From NCBI RefSeq assembly GCF_010686685.1, contig NZ_JAAGWD010000011.1, forward strand, positions 1-64,000: 64,000 nt of DNA. The letters run 5' to 3'. The notes under the pieces were generated by a model that saw only the letters and a list, made by a program, of their open reading frames with translations, was not told where the DNA came from and ran no database searches. The translations under genes were made by a program, and so were the position numbers. Shown here in pieces: positions 52,471 to 61,799 of the stretch. The number at the start of each line of letters is the position of its first letter. The first letter of the stretch is position 1. This stretch comes from Pontibacter burrus (GTDB lineage Bacteria; Bacteroidota; Bacteroidia; Cytophagales; Hymenobacteraceae).

Positions 52471-54567
52471 TTAACTGATACGACTCCAGTTTACAGTATT
52501 AGCGCTCAACGACTGAATATGCCTGCGGATATTATGATGCTCGGGCTTTTCCAGTTGTGAGTCGTCCTGTAATATTCTTTGTGCAGCAGCACGCGCTTCC
52601 TGAAGTATCGGTGCATCTTTAGCAAGGTCTGAGATGAGTAGATCAAGCACACCGCTTTGCTGTGTACCCATCAGGTCTCCGGGTCCACGTAACTTCAGAT
52701 CTATGTCGGCAATCTCAAATCCGTTATTGGTGCGCACCATGGTTTCCAGGCGGGTTTTGCTGTCTTTGCTGAGTTTGTAGCCTGTCATGAGTATACAATA
52801 GCTTTGCTCGGCGCCACGGCCAACGCGCCCACGCAATTGGTGCAACTGCGACAACCCGAACCTTTCAGCACTTTCTATGATCATAACTGAAGCATTTGGT
52901 ACGTTCACACCTACTTCAATTACAGTTGTAGCCACCATAATCTGCGTCTCGTTCTTCACAAAGCGCTGCATTTCGTAATCTTTATCCTGTGCTTTTAGCT
53001 TGCCGTGCACCATACTTACCTGGAACTCCGGAAAAGCCCGCCGTATGCTTTCGTAGCCGTCCATCAGGTCTTTATAGTCCATGCCTTCCGATTCTTCTAT
53101 CAGCGGGTAAACCACATACACCTGGCGGCCCAGGTTTATCTGGTCGCGCACAAACTGGAAAACACGCAAACGGTGGGAGTCAAATCGGTGAGATGTAATG
53201 ATCTCCTTACGGCCAGCCGGCATTTCATCTATCACCGATACATCCAGGTCGCCATAAAGTGTCATGGCCAGCGTTCTCGGTATAGGGGTGGCGGTCATGA
53301 CCAACACATGCGGAATAACACGCGGGTTCTTACGCCATAGTTTGGAACGTTGCTCCACGCCAAAACGATGCTGCTCATCAACTATACACAAGCCCAGGTT
53401 ATGGAACTGTACCACATCTTCCAGCAAGGCATGTGTGCCCACGATCATTTTCATCTCGCCGGAGCGAAGCTGCTCGTGCAGCTCACGGCGCTCTTTAGCT
53501 TTGGTAGAGCCGGTTAGTTTACCAATTTTTATACCCAAGCGGTCGGCAAATGCCTTTAATCCGGTATAGTGCTGGTCTGCCAAAATCTCGGTAGGGGCCA
53601 TTAATACTGATTGCGCTCCGTTATCAGCAGCTATCAGCATGGTAATAAAGGCAACTATAGTTTTGCCGGAGCCCACATCACCCTGCAGCAAACGGTTCAT
53701 TTGTTTGCCCGATGTCAGGTCGGTGTAGATTTCCTTGATGACTCTTTTCTGCGCACCCGTCAGGTCAAAAGTCATGTGGTTCTTGTAGAACTCAGTTACG
53801 GTTGGCACCTGCTTAAAAACCTGCCCGGCCAGGTCCGCGCGACGCACAAATTTCTGACGTAGCAGGCGCAGTTGCACGTAAAAAAGCTCTTCAAACTTAA
53901 GCCTGAACTTGGCTGCATTATACTTCTCTACCGATTCCGGAAAGTGGATATTCTGCAATGCACTACGCTTGTCGGTGAGGCGATAATGGTCAATAAGGTC
54001 AGGGGAGAGGGTTTCCTGTATGTTGGGAGCCGCAATTTTCAGTAGTGTCTCGATGTACTTCGAGATCACTTTGCTGTCGATGCGGTGAGCTTTTAGTTTC
54101 TCTGTTGTATTGTAAACTGGCTGCAGGAAAGCTGTAGTTTGTTTTACCTCGCTCAGTTCTTCCAGCTCGGGGTGGGCCATGCTAAACTTACCGTTAAACT
54201 CCGTCGGCTTCCCGAAAACGATATAGTCGGTGTGGTTCTTCAGGCTTTTTTCCATCCACTTCACCCCCTTAAACCATACCAGCTCCAACTCGTCGCCGGC
54301 TTCGTCTACCAATGTAGCGGCCAGGCGCTGTTTACGCCCTTCGCCCAGGAGCTGTTTCCCCCGCACACGCCCGCGTACCTGCACATAAGGCATGCTTTCC
54401 TCTAGTTCAGCAACACGGTAAAACTGAGTGCGGTCTAAATAGCGGAAAGGGTAATGCTGGATCAGGTCGCCGTAAGTATACATGTTCAGCTCCTTCTGCA
54501 ACAGCTCAGCGCGCTGCGGCCCAATCCCTTTCAGATACTCGATCTTGGTATGGAAGAAGTTGCTCAA
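52471..54567 (-). CDS. recG: ATP-dependent DNA helicase RecG
   Basis: RecG is a monomeric superfamily 2 helicase that regresses stalled forks and processes branched DNA. An N-terminal wedge/OB region (about 1-150) precedes the helicase core, with Walker A GDVGSGKT at 296-303, the DEAH-like box DEQH at 397-400 and motif III MTATPIPRTLAMT after it. The C-terminal TRG region has QLRGRVGRG. Length 698 is normal. It is the last gene of the minus-strand gldE-gldD-recG run. Confidence 0.96.
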   Translation of the reverse strand: MSNFFHTKIEYLKGIGPQRAELLQKELNMYTYGDLIQHYPFRYLDRTQFYRVAELEESMPYVQVRGRVRGKQLLGEGRKQRLAATLVDEAGDELELVWFKGVKWMEKSLKNHTDYIVFGKPTEFNGKFSMAHPELEELSEVKQTTAFLQPVYNTTEKLKAHRIDSKVISKYIETLLKIAAPNIQETLSPDLIDHYRLTDKRSALQNIHFPESVEKYNAAKFRLKFEELFYVQLRLLRQKFVRRADLAGQVFKQVPTVTEFYKNHMTFDLTGAQKRVIKEIYTDLTSGKQMNRLLQGDVGSGKTIVAFITMLIAADNGAQSVLMAPTEILADQHYTGLKAFADRLGIKIGKLTGSTKAKERRELHEQLRSGEMKMIVGTHALLEDVVQFHNLGLCIVDEQHRFGVEQRSKLWRKNPRVIPHVLVMTATPIPRTLAMTLYGDLDVSVIDEMPAGRKEIITSHRFDSHRLRVFQFVRDQINLGRQVYVVYPLIEESEGMDYKDLMDGYESIRRAFPEFQVSMVHGKLKAQDKDYEMQRFVKNETQIMVATTVIEVGVNVPNASVMIIESAERFGLSQLHQLRGRVGRGAEQSYCILMTGYKLSKDSKTRLETMVRTNNGFEIADIDLKLRGPGDLMGTQQSGVLDLLISDLAKDAPILQEARAAAQRILQDDSQLEKPEHHNIRRHIQSLSANTVNWSRIS
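53653..53662. repeat. AACTATAGTT palindrome inside recG
   Basis: Exact copy in the region coding for helicase motif I. Confidence 0.9.
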
Positions 54568-54642
54568 AACCTATGGGTGTGAATTAGGAATTATGAATGA
54601 GATAAAGATACTGATTTTGTCTGAATCAGGATTTGTGGGATG

Positions 54643-54725
54643 ACCTCACCGTGTCTTTAAGACCTGTGAGCGTCTTACTAACTGTAGCAAAAAAACACTC
54701 ACAGGTTTGTTAAACGCTGTGAGGT
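54643..54725. repeat. Nested palindrome downstream of gldD
   Basis: ACCTCAC (54643-54649) and GTGAGGT (54719-54725) form outer arms; ACCTGTGAG (54662-54670) and CTCACAGGT (54698-54706) form inner arms. The left and right arms also repeat each other's sequence. It lies between recG and gldD and may act as a terminator or be a dispersed repeat. Confidence 0.65.
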
Positions 54726-54744
54726 TTAAACCAGCAATCAGCAA

Positions 54745-55365
54745 TTATTTGCCTTCCTGCCACTTTAACGTGTTTAACATGTGCACTACATCACGTTTTA
54801 TAAATTCGATAACAGGAGCCAATGAATCGTTTTGGGTGGCGGTGCGGAAATAGAGGGCGCCACGCAGGAAATGTTTGGTTGAATCGGTTACGTAAAACTG
54901 AAACTGGCTTGGTACTTCGCCTTCAAGCTCAAAAACAGAGGCCATGTCGCCGGTTGGGGTTCGGATTTCGGTTTCTTCTATAGAGTAGGCTTTAATCTGG
55001 TGCTTGCCGGTTAGTTTACGGGCATCTTCTACCATATCATTCAGCATCTTGTCGCTGCCTTGCAGATCCTTATAAGTTAGCTGCACATCGGCGCCCAGGT
55101 TTGGGTAGATAATGTGTATCCAATGCGGCTCCGCAATCATGGAGGAATCGGGGCGCACTTTGGCATGGCTAGAATACTCGAACGAATACGGGTAGTCGGC
55201 TTTAAGCGGCTGGTAAGTCTGTTCCGGAAGATCGATGCGGTTATAGCCTTTTGGTTTTGGGATATACTCCGTACCACATGATGCAACTAAAAGTGCCAGG
55301 GCAAACCATAGCCCGAATTGTAGTTTAGTCCACTTTGTGGTAGCGCTTCTTTTTACTTCCGACAT
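54745..55365 (-). CDS. gldD: Gliding motility lipoprotein GldD
   Basis: GldD is a lipoprotein required for gliding and type IX secretion in Flavobacterium. Its signal is [14 protein letters not shown] with the lipidated Cys30, followed by the family hallmark [19 protein letters not shown]. The 206 residues fit. It overlaps the 3' end of gldE by 41 bases, and no later start codon would still give a signal peptide, so the overlap seems real. The biochemical role is not known. Confidence 0.92.
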   Translation of the reverse strand: MSEVKRSATTKWTKLQFGLWFALALLVASCGTEYIPKPKGYNRIDLPEQTYQPLKADYPYSFEYSSHAKVRPDSSMIAEPHWIHIIYPNLGADVQLTYKDLQGSDKMLNDMVEDARKLTGKHQIKAYSIEETEIRTPTGDMASVFELEGEVPSQFQFYVTDSTKHFLRGALYFRTATQNDSLAPVIEFIKRDVVHMLNTLKWQEGK

Positions 55366-56686
55366 TTATTTTTACTCGTTTTACGCGTTTGCTATCCGCA
55401 GATTCTATAGTGAAATGGAAATGGCCGTAGTTTATAGTTTCGCCCGGCTTTGGTATACGTGAGAAAAGTGCCAGCATCAATCCGGCCACCGACTCGTTTT
55501 CTCCTTTAACTTCATTAAAAGCATCGAACGGAACTTCTGTGATTTTGCAGAAGTCGTGCAGCGATGTTTTGGCGTCAAAGATAAACGTATTTTTATCTAA
55601 CTGAGAATAGATGATCTCGTCGTCGTCAAACTCATCGTTTATTTCGCCTACGATTTCTTCAACTATATCTTCCAAGGTAAGCAGGCCGGTTGCATTGCCA
55701 AATTCATTCATCACAATGGCCATGTGCACGTGCTTGTTCTTGAAATCTTCAAACAGGTCGGCAATGCGTTTATTGTCTGGCACCAGAAAAGGTTCGCGCA
55801 ATAGTTCCTGCCAGTTAAAGTCAGGCCCTCTATCCAGGTAAGGCAACAGGTCTTTTACGTATAGTATGCCTTCAATCCTATCGGTGTTCTCGGTATAGAC
55901 CGGCACACGGGAATAGCCCCACTTGGTAATTTCAGGCAGGAGCTCGGGCAAGGTCATCGATGATCGGAAAGCAACTATATCCACTCTGGGGCGCATGATC
56001 TGCCGAACGGTAATAGAGCCGAAGTTTACCACACCGCGCAGAATACGTCGCTCTTCCGGAGAGGTGTCTTCGTTCGTAAGGGCTACGTCCAGACTATACT
56101 TTAACTCCTGTACCGTCTGGTTATAGTTGCGGGTGCCATACTTACGATCCAGCCAGCTGTTTATGGCCATCAACAATTTAGCAAGCGGCTGCACGAGCGG
56201 CTCAACTATAGTTATTGCGGGAGCCGTACGACGGGCTATCGTTACTGGGTTTTTATGGGCGTATACCTTTGGAAGCACCTCACCACAAAATACGATCAGA
56301 AACGTGGCAAACAACGTGCAGCCTGCCAGTTCCCAGAACTCCAGCATCCCGAAAAGCAACCAGGCAAAGTAAGCAAACAGGGTGATGATGCTTACATTAA
56401 TGCCGTTGTTGATGATGAGTAAATGCGTGAGCAGCTTGCGCGGGTCTTCTAGCAGTGCTGTAATGCGTTTGTCAGAAGGGTGAGTGCCGGCTTTGAGGTT
56501 AGCCAGGTCTTTCTCCTGCAACGAAAAAAAAGCTGCTTCCGCCCCTGATGTAAGGGCAGAAAGCAGCAAAAGGATAGTACAGCCAACTATAGCTGCGATA
56601 TATTCAATCCTGAGTAAAGCAGATGTATTTTGTAAGAACTGCAGTAAACTATAACTCAGGGGGTCTCCAGGATCTAAACTTCCCAA
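55325..56686 (-). CDS. gldE: Gliding motility-associated protein GldE
   Basis: A CorC/HlyC-type membrane protein that works with GldD in gliding motility. Three or four N-terminal helices in a DUF21 domain (about 20-180) come first, then a pair of CBS domains ([22 protein letters not shown] and [20 protein letters not shown]), and a C-terminal transporter-associated domain with [19 protein letters not shown]. The 453 residues are typical. It heads the gldE-gldD pair downstream of ssb and mutY, a common Bacteroidota order. Confidence 0.93.
   Translation of the reverse strand: MGSLDPGDPLSYSLLQFLQNTSALLRIEYIAAIVGCTILLLLSALTSGAEAAFFSLQEKDLANLKAGTHPSDKRITALLEDPRKLLTHLLIINNGINVSIITLFAYFAWLLFGMLEFWELAGCTLFATFLIVFCGEVLPKVYAHKNPVTIARRTAPAITIVEPLVQPLAKLLMAINSWLDRKYGTRNYNQTVQELKYSLDVALTNEDTSPEERRILRGVVNFGSITVRQIMRPRVDIVAFRSSMTLPELLPEITKWGYSRVPVYTENTDRIEGILYVKDLLPYLDRGPDFNWQELLREPFLVPDNKRIADLFEDFKNKHVHMAIVMNEFGNATGLLTLEDIVEEIVGEINDEFDDDEIIYSQLDKNTFIFDAKTSLHDFCKITEVPFDAFNEVKGENESVAGLMLALFSRIPKPGETINYGHFHFTIESADSKRVKRVKINVGSKKKRYHKVD
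56214..56223. repeat. AACTATAGTT palindrome inside gldE
   Basis: Exact copy in the DUF21 coding region. Confidence 0.9.
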
Positions 56687-56711
56687 AATGTAATGTTTTA
56701 GTTAAACATAA

Positions 56712-57179
56712 TTAGAACGGCAGGTCGTCCGGCTCGTCGTTTTGAGCAACGCCGGCTGCAGCAGTGCTGCCACCACCAAAACTACCAGCAGCTGCAGCAG
56801 TATTGCCGCCTTGGTAATTGGTGCCACCTTCCGATGATCCGCCCTCTCCACGACCGCCAAGCATAGTCATGTTATCTGCTACAATTTCTGTAGAGTAACG
56901 CTGAACGCCTTCTTTGTCCTGGTATTGGTTTGTGCGAATCTTGCCTTCTACAAATACAGACTGACCTTTGCGCAGGTATTTTTCTGCTACTTCGGCCAAA
57001 CCGCGCCACAAAACAATGTTGTGCCACTCGGTTTTTTCCTGGCGCTGGCCGGTTTTGTCTTTAAATGTTTCGGAGGTTGCCAGCGGGAAACGGGCTACTG
57101 CCACACCGCCTTCTAAATGTCGTACTTCAGGGTCTTTGCCCAGGTTTCCGATAAGGATTACTTTGTTTACACTTGCCAT
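56712..57179 (-). CDS. ssb: Single-stranded DNA-binding protein
   Basis: SSB coats single-stranded DNA in replication and repair. The OB fold covers about residues 1-108, with [18 protein letters not shown] at the start and [19 protein letters not shown] glycine-, serine- and alanine-rich linker follows, and the tail ends in DEPDDLPF, the protein-binding tip. The 155 residues are normal. It lies between mutY and gldE on the minus strand. Confidence 0.96.
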   Translation of the reverse strand: MASVNKVILIGNLGKDPEVRHLEGGVAVARFPLATSETFKDKTGQRQEKTEWHNIVLWRGLAEVAEKYLRKGQSVFVEGKIRTNQYQDKEGVQRYSTEIVADNMTMLGGRGEGGSSEGGTNYQGGNTAAAAGSFGGGSTAAAGVAQNDEPDDLPF

Positions 57180-57282
57180 GCTTACTTTTGTTAAATAGTT
57201 AATTGAATTGGGCTACTCCGACAACCAAGCCGGAGGCAATATGGCTTACTGAACTACAAATTTAGAAGTTTATTAGTTCAGT

Positions 57283-58371
57283 TTATAAATGTAGTAAAAT
57301 CTTCTCATCTTTCAAATAGTTATTTATCAAAATTGGCTTCGGAATTTCATCGATTTCTGTGGGCGTATAAAGCGCCAGGCGTGTTTCCTGCTCCACTTCA
57401 GGTTTCAGCTTTTCGGTGAGGTGTATCAGGTAAAATTTAGCTGTTATTTTCTGATGGCTGAGGATGTGTTTATACTCTTTACGGGGAGGTTGCAATTGTT
57501 CCGCTGCAACGGGTATGCCTGCTGCGTTAAGCTCCTCCAGTAACGCTTCCGTTGCCAGTGTTTTATCTGTGCTTTCAAATAGGTAAAAGTCGTAAAGCCC
57601 TTGCCAGATATCGCCTTCCAGGCGCTTGCGCATATAGTATTGGCCCTGCCAGCTAAAAACTAAATAATGGAAATAACGCGGTCGTGCCGCTTTAGCCTTC
57701 GATTTTACCGGTAGCTCCTGCACCAGGCCGTGCGTAAAGGCAAAGCACTGTTGCTGCAGGGGGCAAAAAAGGCAGTCTGGCATAACTGGCGTGCACTGTA
57801 TGGCGCCAAACTCCATAATGGCTTGGTTGTAAGTATCTGGTTCATCGGCAGGCACCAGTTCGTTCGCCTGCTCCTGAAACACTTTGCGTGATGCCGGTAG
57901 TGCAATGTCCTCTGAAATTCCAAACACGCGTGACAGCACCCGGAAAACGTTGCCATCCAAAACGGCTACCTGTTCTTTAAAGGCGAAAGCTGCAGTAGCT
58001 GCGGCCGTATAGTTGCCTACACCTTTCAATTTCAATAGCTCGCTATAGTTATCCGGGAAGTTGCCGCCATACTCCTGCACAATCTGCCTGGCTGTGTGGT
58101 GCATGTTGCGTGCCCGTGAGTAGTAACCCAGCCCTTGCCATAGTCGCAAAACTTCATCTTCAGGGGCGGCAGCCAGATCCTGAACGGTAGGGTAAGTTTC
58201 TGTAAACTTATTGTAGTAGGGCAGGCCCTGGTTTACGCGCGTCTGTTGCAGAATTACTTCTGAAAGCCATATAAAATAAGGATCGGTAGTGGCTCGCCAG
58301 GGTAAATTTCTTTTATGCCGGTTGTACCAGTTAATCAGTGTTTGGGCGAAGTAAGGAGCCTGTTTAGCCAT
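57283..58371 (-). CDS. mutY: A/G-specific adenine glycosylase
   Basis: MutY removes adenine mispaired with 8-oxoguanine. The helix-hairpin-helix fold has catalytic Glu38 in SEVILQQTRV and Asp139 in VLDGNVFRV, matching Glu37 and Asp138 of E. coli. The iron-sulfur cluster ligands are Cys193, Cys200, Cys203 and Cys209. The C-terminal NUDIX-like domain spans about 230-362. Length 362 is normal. It leads the minus-strand cluster, divergent from the HU gene. Confidence 0.95.
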   Translation of the reverse strand: MAKQAPYFAQTLINWYNRHKRNLPWRATTDPYFIWLSEVILQQTRVNQGLPYYNKFTETYPTVQDLAAAPEDEVLRLWQGLGYYSRARNMHHTARQIVQEYGGNFPDNYSELLKLKGVGNYTAAATAAFAFKEQVAVLDGNVFRVLSRVFGISEDIALPASRKVFQEQANELVPADEPDTYNQAIMEFGAIQCTPVMPDCLFCPLQQQCFAFTHGLVQELPVKSKAKAARPRYFHYLVFSWQGQYYMRKRLEGDIWQGLYDFYLFESTDKTLATEALLEELNAAGIPVAAEQLQPPRKEYKHILSHQKITAKFYLIHLTEKLKPEVEQETRLALYTPTEIDEIPKPILINNYLKDEKILLHL

Positions 58372-58686
58372 GAGTGGGTAGCTGCAGATACTAAAAGTAG
58401 AACTGTTAAAGTTATTGTTTTGTTGTGATACCTGAATCAGGCGGCGCTTTATGTAAAGTTTGTACCTGCGCCGGCATATGGATCTGTTTTGCTCTTGCAG
58501 GCAGTGTAATTAATTGAGTAGGTGATGATAACAGGGGATAATTTATACTTAATAATTTAAGCGTAAAACTTTTACATCTCGAAAAGTAAAATTACCTTTG
58601 TGCCCCGAAAATTACGGATGAAGTGCAATTATTGCCTTTTTATATTGGGAATTTAACATATCTTAAAATTTATAAAACTTAAAAAA
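58372..58686. other. 315-base divergent promoter region (mutY/HU)
   Basis: AT-rich gap between mutY and the HU gene. It contains a TACCTTTG element (58593-58600), about 86 bases before the HU start. No hairpin terminator or gene was seen. Confidence 0.6.
58593..58600 (+). promoter_or_regulatory. Candidate -7 promoter element of the HU gene (TACCTTTG)
   Basis: Exact TAnnTTTG match with TTTA about 20 bases upstream as a weak -33 box. Confidence 0.5.
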
Positions 58687-58992
58687 GTGACTAAAGCAGA
58701 AGTAATATCAGAGATTGCTGATAAAACAGGGATTGATAAGGCTGATGTGCAATCAACTATCGAGGCTTTCTTTAAAGTTGTAAAAGACTCTATGGCTGAT
58801 GGTAACAACATCTATGTGAGAGGTTTTGGAAGCTTTGTAAATAAAAAGCGCGCCAAAAAGGTAGCTCGTAACATTTCTAAAAACACTTCGATCATCATCG
58901 ATGAACATTTTATCCCGAGCTTTAAGCCATCTAAAACGTTCATTGCCAAGATCAAAAACAGCAAAAAGATTAAAGAACTGGCTCATTCTTAA
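58687..58992 (+). CDS. HU family DNA-binding protein
   Basis: A histone-like protein of 101 residues that bends and compacts DNA. The N-terminus TKAEVISEIADKTGI and the DNA-binding arm segment RGFGSFVNKKRAKKVARN are diagnostic; the last 10 residues are a basic tail (KIKNSKKIKELAHS). The start is GTG at 58687, the only start consistent with the family N-terminus. It precedes a TPR protein and an mS38-like peptide. Confidence 0.93.
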   Translation: MTKAEVISEIADKTGIDKADVQSTIEAFFKVVKDSMADGNNIYVRGFGSFVNKKRAKKVARNISKNTSIIIDEHFIPSFKPSKTFIAKIKNSKKIKELAHS

Positions 58993-59000
58993 TTCTTTCG

Positions 59001-59008
59001 TATCTTTG
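59001..59008 (+). promoter_or_regulatory. Candidate -7 promoter element (TATCTTTG)
   Basis: Exact TAnnTTTG match 52 bases upstream of the TPR gene, after the HU stop. Confidence 0.5.
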
Positions 59009-59060
59009 CGGACTGAATTCTGATACTTTTATCTTTACAACCAACTAAATTTTTATAGAA

Positions 59061-59927
59061 ATGACACGTAACCAGCTTATTATAGTTATAGTGGCCATTG
59101 CCCTGATCGCAGGTATTTTCTTTCTGCCAAAGGTGGTTGTAAACGATAAAGAAGATAAGCTTGCCGCTAACGGTGCCGAAAGCACGCTGCCAGAAGGCCA
59201 CTCTGCTGATGATGGGCATGACCATGGTACAGGAACCGGTGCTACAACTTCCGACCCACATACCAAGGCTACACCTGAGCAGCTGATGGAACTGGCAACT
59301 ATAAGAACCCGCTACAATAAAGCTACCGAAACGCAGCAGCGCACACTGCTTGCCGGCGAACTAGCCCAGGCTTATGCTTCGGCTGGTAGATATGATAGCG
59401 CCGGTTATTATTTTGAGACCGTAGCACAGGCAAGACCAGGCGAGCGTGCTTACCGCAGAGCTGGTGATAATTACTTCGAAGCATTTACTTATGCTGCATC
59501 GCAGGAGCGTGCTGCAGAACTGGGAACCAAGGCGCGTGCCATGTATGAGCAGGTGTTAAAAAACAACCCTGCCGACCTGGATGCAAAAACAAACGTAGCC
59601 ATGACCTATATTGCCAGCTCCAGCCCAATGCAGGGTGTAACGATGCTGCGCGAAGTAATTGCTGCTGACCCGAACAACCAGAAAGCCCTGTTTAACCTGG
59701 GGATACTTTCTATACAGTCTGGGCAGTATGATAAAGCGGTTGGGCACTTCCAGAACCTGGTAAAAGCTAACCCGGCACACGTAGAAGGTAATTTCTACCT
59801 GGCTGTATCGCTGGCTGAGACCGGGCAGAATGAAGAAGCAAAGGCCTTGTTTAACAAGGTGAAAACAATGAGAGATGATCCGGCGCTGGCTGCCTCAGTT
59901 GATGAGTACCTGGCCCGACTTCAATAA
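59061..59927 (+). CDS. TPR-repeat protein with N-terminal membrane anchor
   Basis: A 288-residue protein with an N-terminal hydrophobic helix (LIIVIVAIALIAGIFFL, about 6-22) and three to four TPR repeats over about 95-285, for example NQKALFNLGILSIQSGQYDKAVGHF. Residues 40-75 are low in complexity, histidine- and glycine-rich (SADDGHDHGTGTG), which might bind metal but is not proven. It is followed 39 bases later by the mS38-like peptide. Confidence 0.8.
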   Translation: MTRNQLIIVIVAIALIAGIFFLPKVVVNDKEDKLAANGAESTLPEGHSADDGHDHGTGTGATTSDPHTKATPEQLMELATIRTRYNKATETQQRTLLAGELAQAYASAGRYDSAGYYFETVAQARPGERAYRRAGDNYFEAFTYAASQERAAELGTKARAMYEQVLKNNPADLDAKTNVAMTYIASSSPMQGVTMLREVIAADPNNQKALFNLGILSIQSGQYDKAVGHFQNLVKANPAHVEGNFYLAVSLAETGQNEEAKALFNKVKTMRDDPALAASVDEYLARLQ

Positions 59928-59966
59928 TTAAAAGAGATTATCCACAAATAAAAAAACTCCAAGACT

Positions 59967-60056
59967 ATGCCTTGCGGAAAGAAAAGAAAAAGACATAAGA
60001 TCGCTACGCACAAGAGAAAGAAGCGCCTGAGAAAAAACAGACATAAGAAGAAGTAA
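59967..60056 (+). CDS. mS38/COX24-like basic ribosomal peptide
   Basis: A 29-residue gene found by eye, too short for ordinary ORF calling. The product is almost pure Lys, Arg and His (GKKRKRHKIATHKRKKRLRK). It resembles the AURKAIP1/COX24 C-terminal domain, which in mitochondria is small-subunit protein mS38 and in mycobacteria is bS22. It is therefore probably a small-subunit ribosomal protein. It sits between the TPR gene and rng, in the same direction. The assignment is by pattern, not alignment. Confidence 0.8.
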   Translation: MPCGKKRKRHKIATHKRKKRLRKNRHKKK

Positions 60057-60075
60057 TTTCTTCTGCGTTTCAGGG

Positions 60076-60106
60076 AGCCCACTTTGCAACCGCAATGTGG
60101 GCTTTG
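60076..60106 (+). terminator. Hairpin after the mS38-like gene
   Basis: AGCCCAC (60076-60082) pairs with GTGGGCT (60097-60103) and inner TTGC with GCAA. The T stretch is short, so it may be a processing signal or partial terminator. Confidence 0.6.
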
Positions 60107-60137
60107 GTCTATACATCCACTAAATCTTTGAGAGAAA

Positions 60138-61733
60138 TTGAGTAATGAACTAATCATCAATTCTACTCAGGATGGAGAACGCATTGCACTCTTACAGGAT
60201 AAACGCTTAGTAGAATACCACTACGAGCGAAAAGATACCAACTACATTGTTGGCGATATCTTTCTTGGTACTGTAAAGAAAGTAATGCCAGGCCTTAATG
60301 CTGCCTTTATTGATATTGGTTACCAGAAAGATGCATTCCTGCATTATCATGATCTGGGTGCCAATATTAAAACACTTAATAAGTTTGTTAAGGTAGCACA
60401 GACTCAGAAGAACGCAACGCCAAAACTAAACCAGTTAAAATTTGAACCAGAGATAGACAAACTGGGCAAAATAGCTGATGTGCTCAAAAAAGGACAGCAG
60501 CTGTTGGTGCAGATTGTTAAAGAACCTATCTCAACAAAAGGGCCACGCCTATCCTGCGAAATTTCCCTTGCAGGTAGATACCTGGTACTCGTGCCGTTTT
60601 CAAACACGGTAAGTGTATCTAAAAAAATCGTTAGTAAAGATGAACGCACCCGTTTAAAACGCCTGATCACGTCGATCAAGCCAGAAAACTTTGGTGTTAT
60701 CATCCGCACGGTGGCCGAAGGGCGTGATGTGGCAGAACTCGACAGAGACCTGCGTAACATGCTCACTAACTGGGAAGATGGTTTTAAGACGTTGAAAACA
60801 GCAAAGCCTTGCGACAAAGTAATAGGCGAGCTTGGCCGTTCTTCTTCCATTTTGAGGGATTTGCTAAACGAAAGTTTTGACAATATAGTAGTGGACGATG
60901 TCCAGCTCTATGATGAGATCAAAACATACATCGGCAGTATTGCACCGGATAAGATAAAGATCCTGAAGCAGTACACCGGCAAAACCAAGACCTTTGAACA
61001 CTACCACATCGAGAAACAGCTAAAGGCTGCTTTCGGGAAAACAGTTACAATACCAGGCGGCGGATACCTGGTAATTGAGCACACCGAAGCACTGCATGTA
61101 ATTGATGTAAACAGTGGGAATAAATCTAATACCGAAACCGATCAGGAGGCTACGGCTCTGAACGTAAACATGATGGCAGCCCGCGAAGTGGCCCGCCAAC
61201 TACGTCTCCGGGATATAGGTGGTATCATAGTGGTTGACTTTATTGATATGAAGTCGCCGGAAAACCGCCAGAAAGTATATGAGGTTGTAAAGGAAGAATT
61301 AAAGAGAGACCGATCAAAATCTACAGTTCTCCCAATCTCTAAATTTGGCCTGATGCAGATAACGCGTCAGCGTGTAAGGCCGGAACAAAACATTGTAACC
61401 GGAGAAGTTTGCCCAACTTGCGGCGGCACCGGAAAAATATCGGCCAGTATACTGGTAACAGATGAAATTGAAGCAGCTGTAGACGACCTGCTTGTGAGCC
61501 ACAACCACAAAAACTTAACTATTTACCTGCACCCGTTTGTGTACGATTACTATACAAAAGGACTTATTTCGAAACAGGTTAAATGGTTCTTTAAGTATTT
61601 CAGGTGGGTGAGCCTCGTAAAAGATACTTCGCTTGGCATTACCGACTTTAAGGTGATGGATGACCGTGGCGAAGAAATAGAATTGCGCACCGCTTTAGCA
61701 GAGGAAAGCATTGTGCAGGAAAAAGAAGATTAA
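60138..61733 (+). CDS. rng: Ribonuclease G/E
   Basis: A single-strand-specific endoribonuclease that matures 5S and 16S rRNA and decays mRNA. The N-terminal S1 domain (about 30-110) contains GTVKKVMPGLNAAFIDIGYQKDAFLH, the catalytic aspartates are in VIDVNSGNKSN and IIVVDFIDM, and the zinc link is CPTCGGTGKI near 431. The start is TTG at 60138, matching the usual MSNELIIN beginning. The 531 residues suit RNase G rather than RNase E, which has a long C-terminal tail. Confidence 0.93.
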   Translation: MSNELIINSTQDGERIALLQDKRLVEYHYERKDTNYIVGDIFLGTVKKVMPGLNAAFIDIGYQKDAFLHYHDLGANIKTLNKFVKVAQTQKNATPKLNQLKFEPEIDKLGKIADVLKKGQQLLVQIVKEPISTKGPRLSCEISLAGRYLVLVPFSNTVSVSKKIVSKDERTRLKRLITSIKPENFGVIIRTVAEGRDVAELDRDLRNMLTNWEDGFKTLKTAKPCDKVIGELGRSSSILRDLLNESFDNIVVDDVQLYDEIKTYIGSIAPDKIKILKQYTGKTKTFEHYHIEKQLKAAFGKTVTIPGGGYLVIEHTEALHVIDVNSGNKSNTETDQEATALNVNMMAAREVARQLRLRDIGGIIVVDFIDMKSPENRQKVYEVVKEELKRDRSKSTVLPISKFGLMQITRQRVRPEQNIVTGEVCPTCGGTGKISASILVTDEIEAAVDDLLVSHNHKNLTIYLHPFVYDYYTKGLISKQVKWFFKYFRWVSLVKDTSLGITDFKVMDDRGEEIELRTALAEESIVQEKED

Positions 61734-61743
61734 ACTATAAAAG

Positions 61744-61779
61744 AAGAGCCGCTCAGGATATTTCCAGAGCGGCTCTTTT
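61744..61779. terminator. Bidirectional terminator between rng and the barrel gene
   Basis: AAGAGCCGCTC (61744-61754) pairs perfectly with GAGCGGCTCTT (61767-61777), followed by TT. It serves the two converging genes. Confidence 0.85.
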
Positions 61780-61799
61780 GAGTTGCTATAGTTTGCAGC

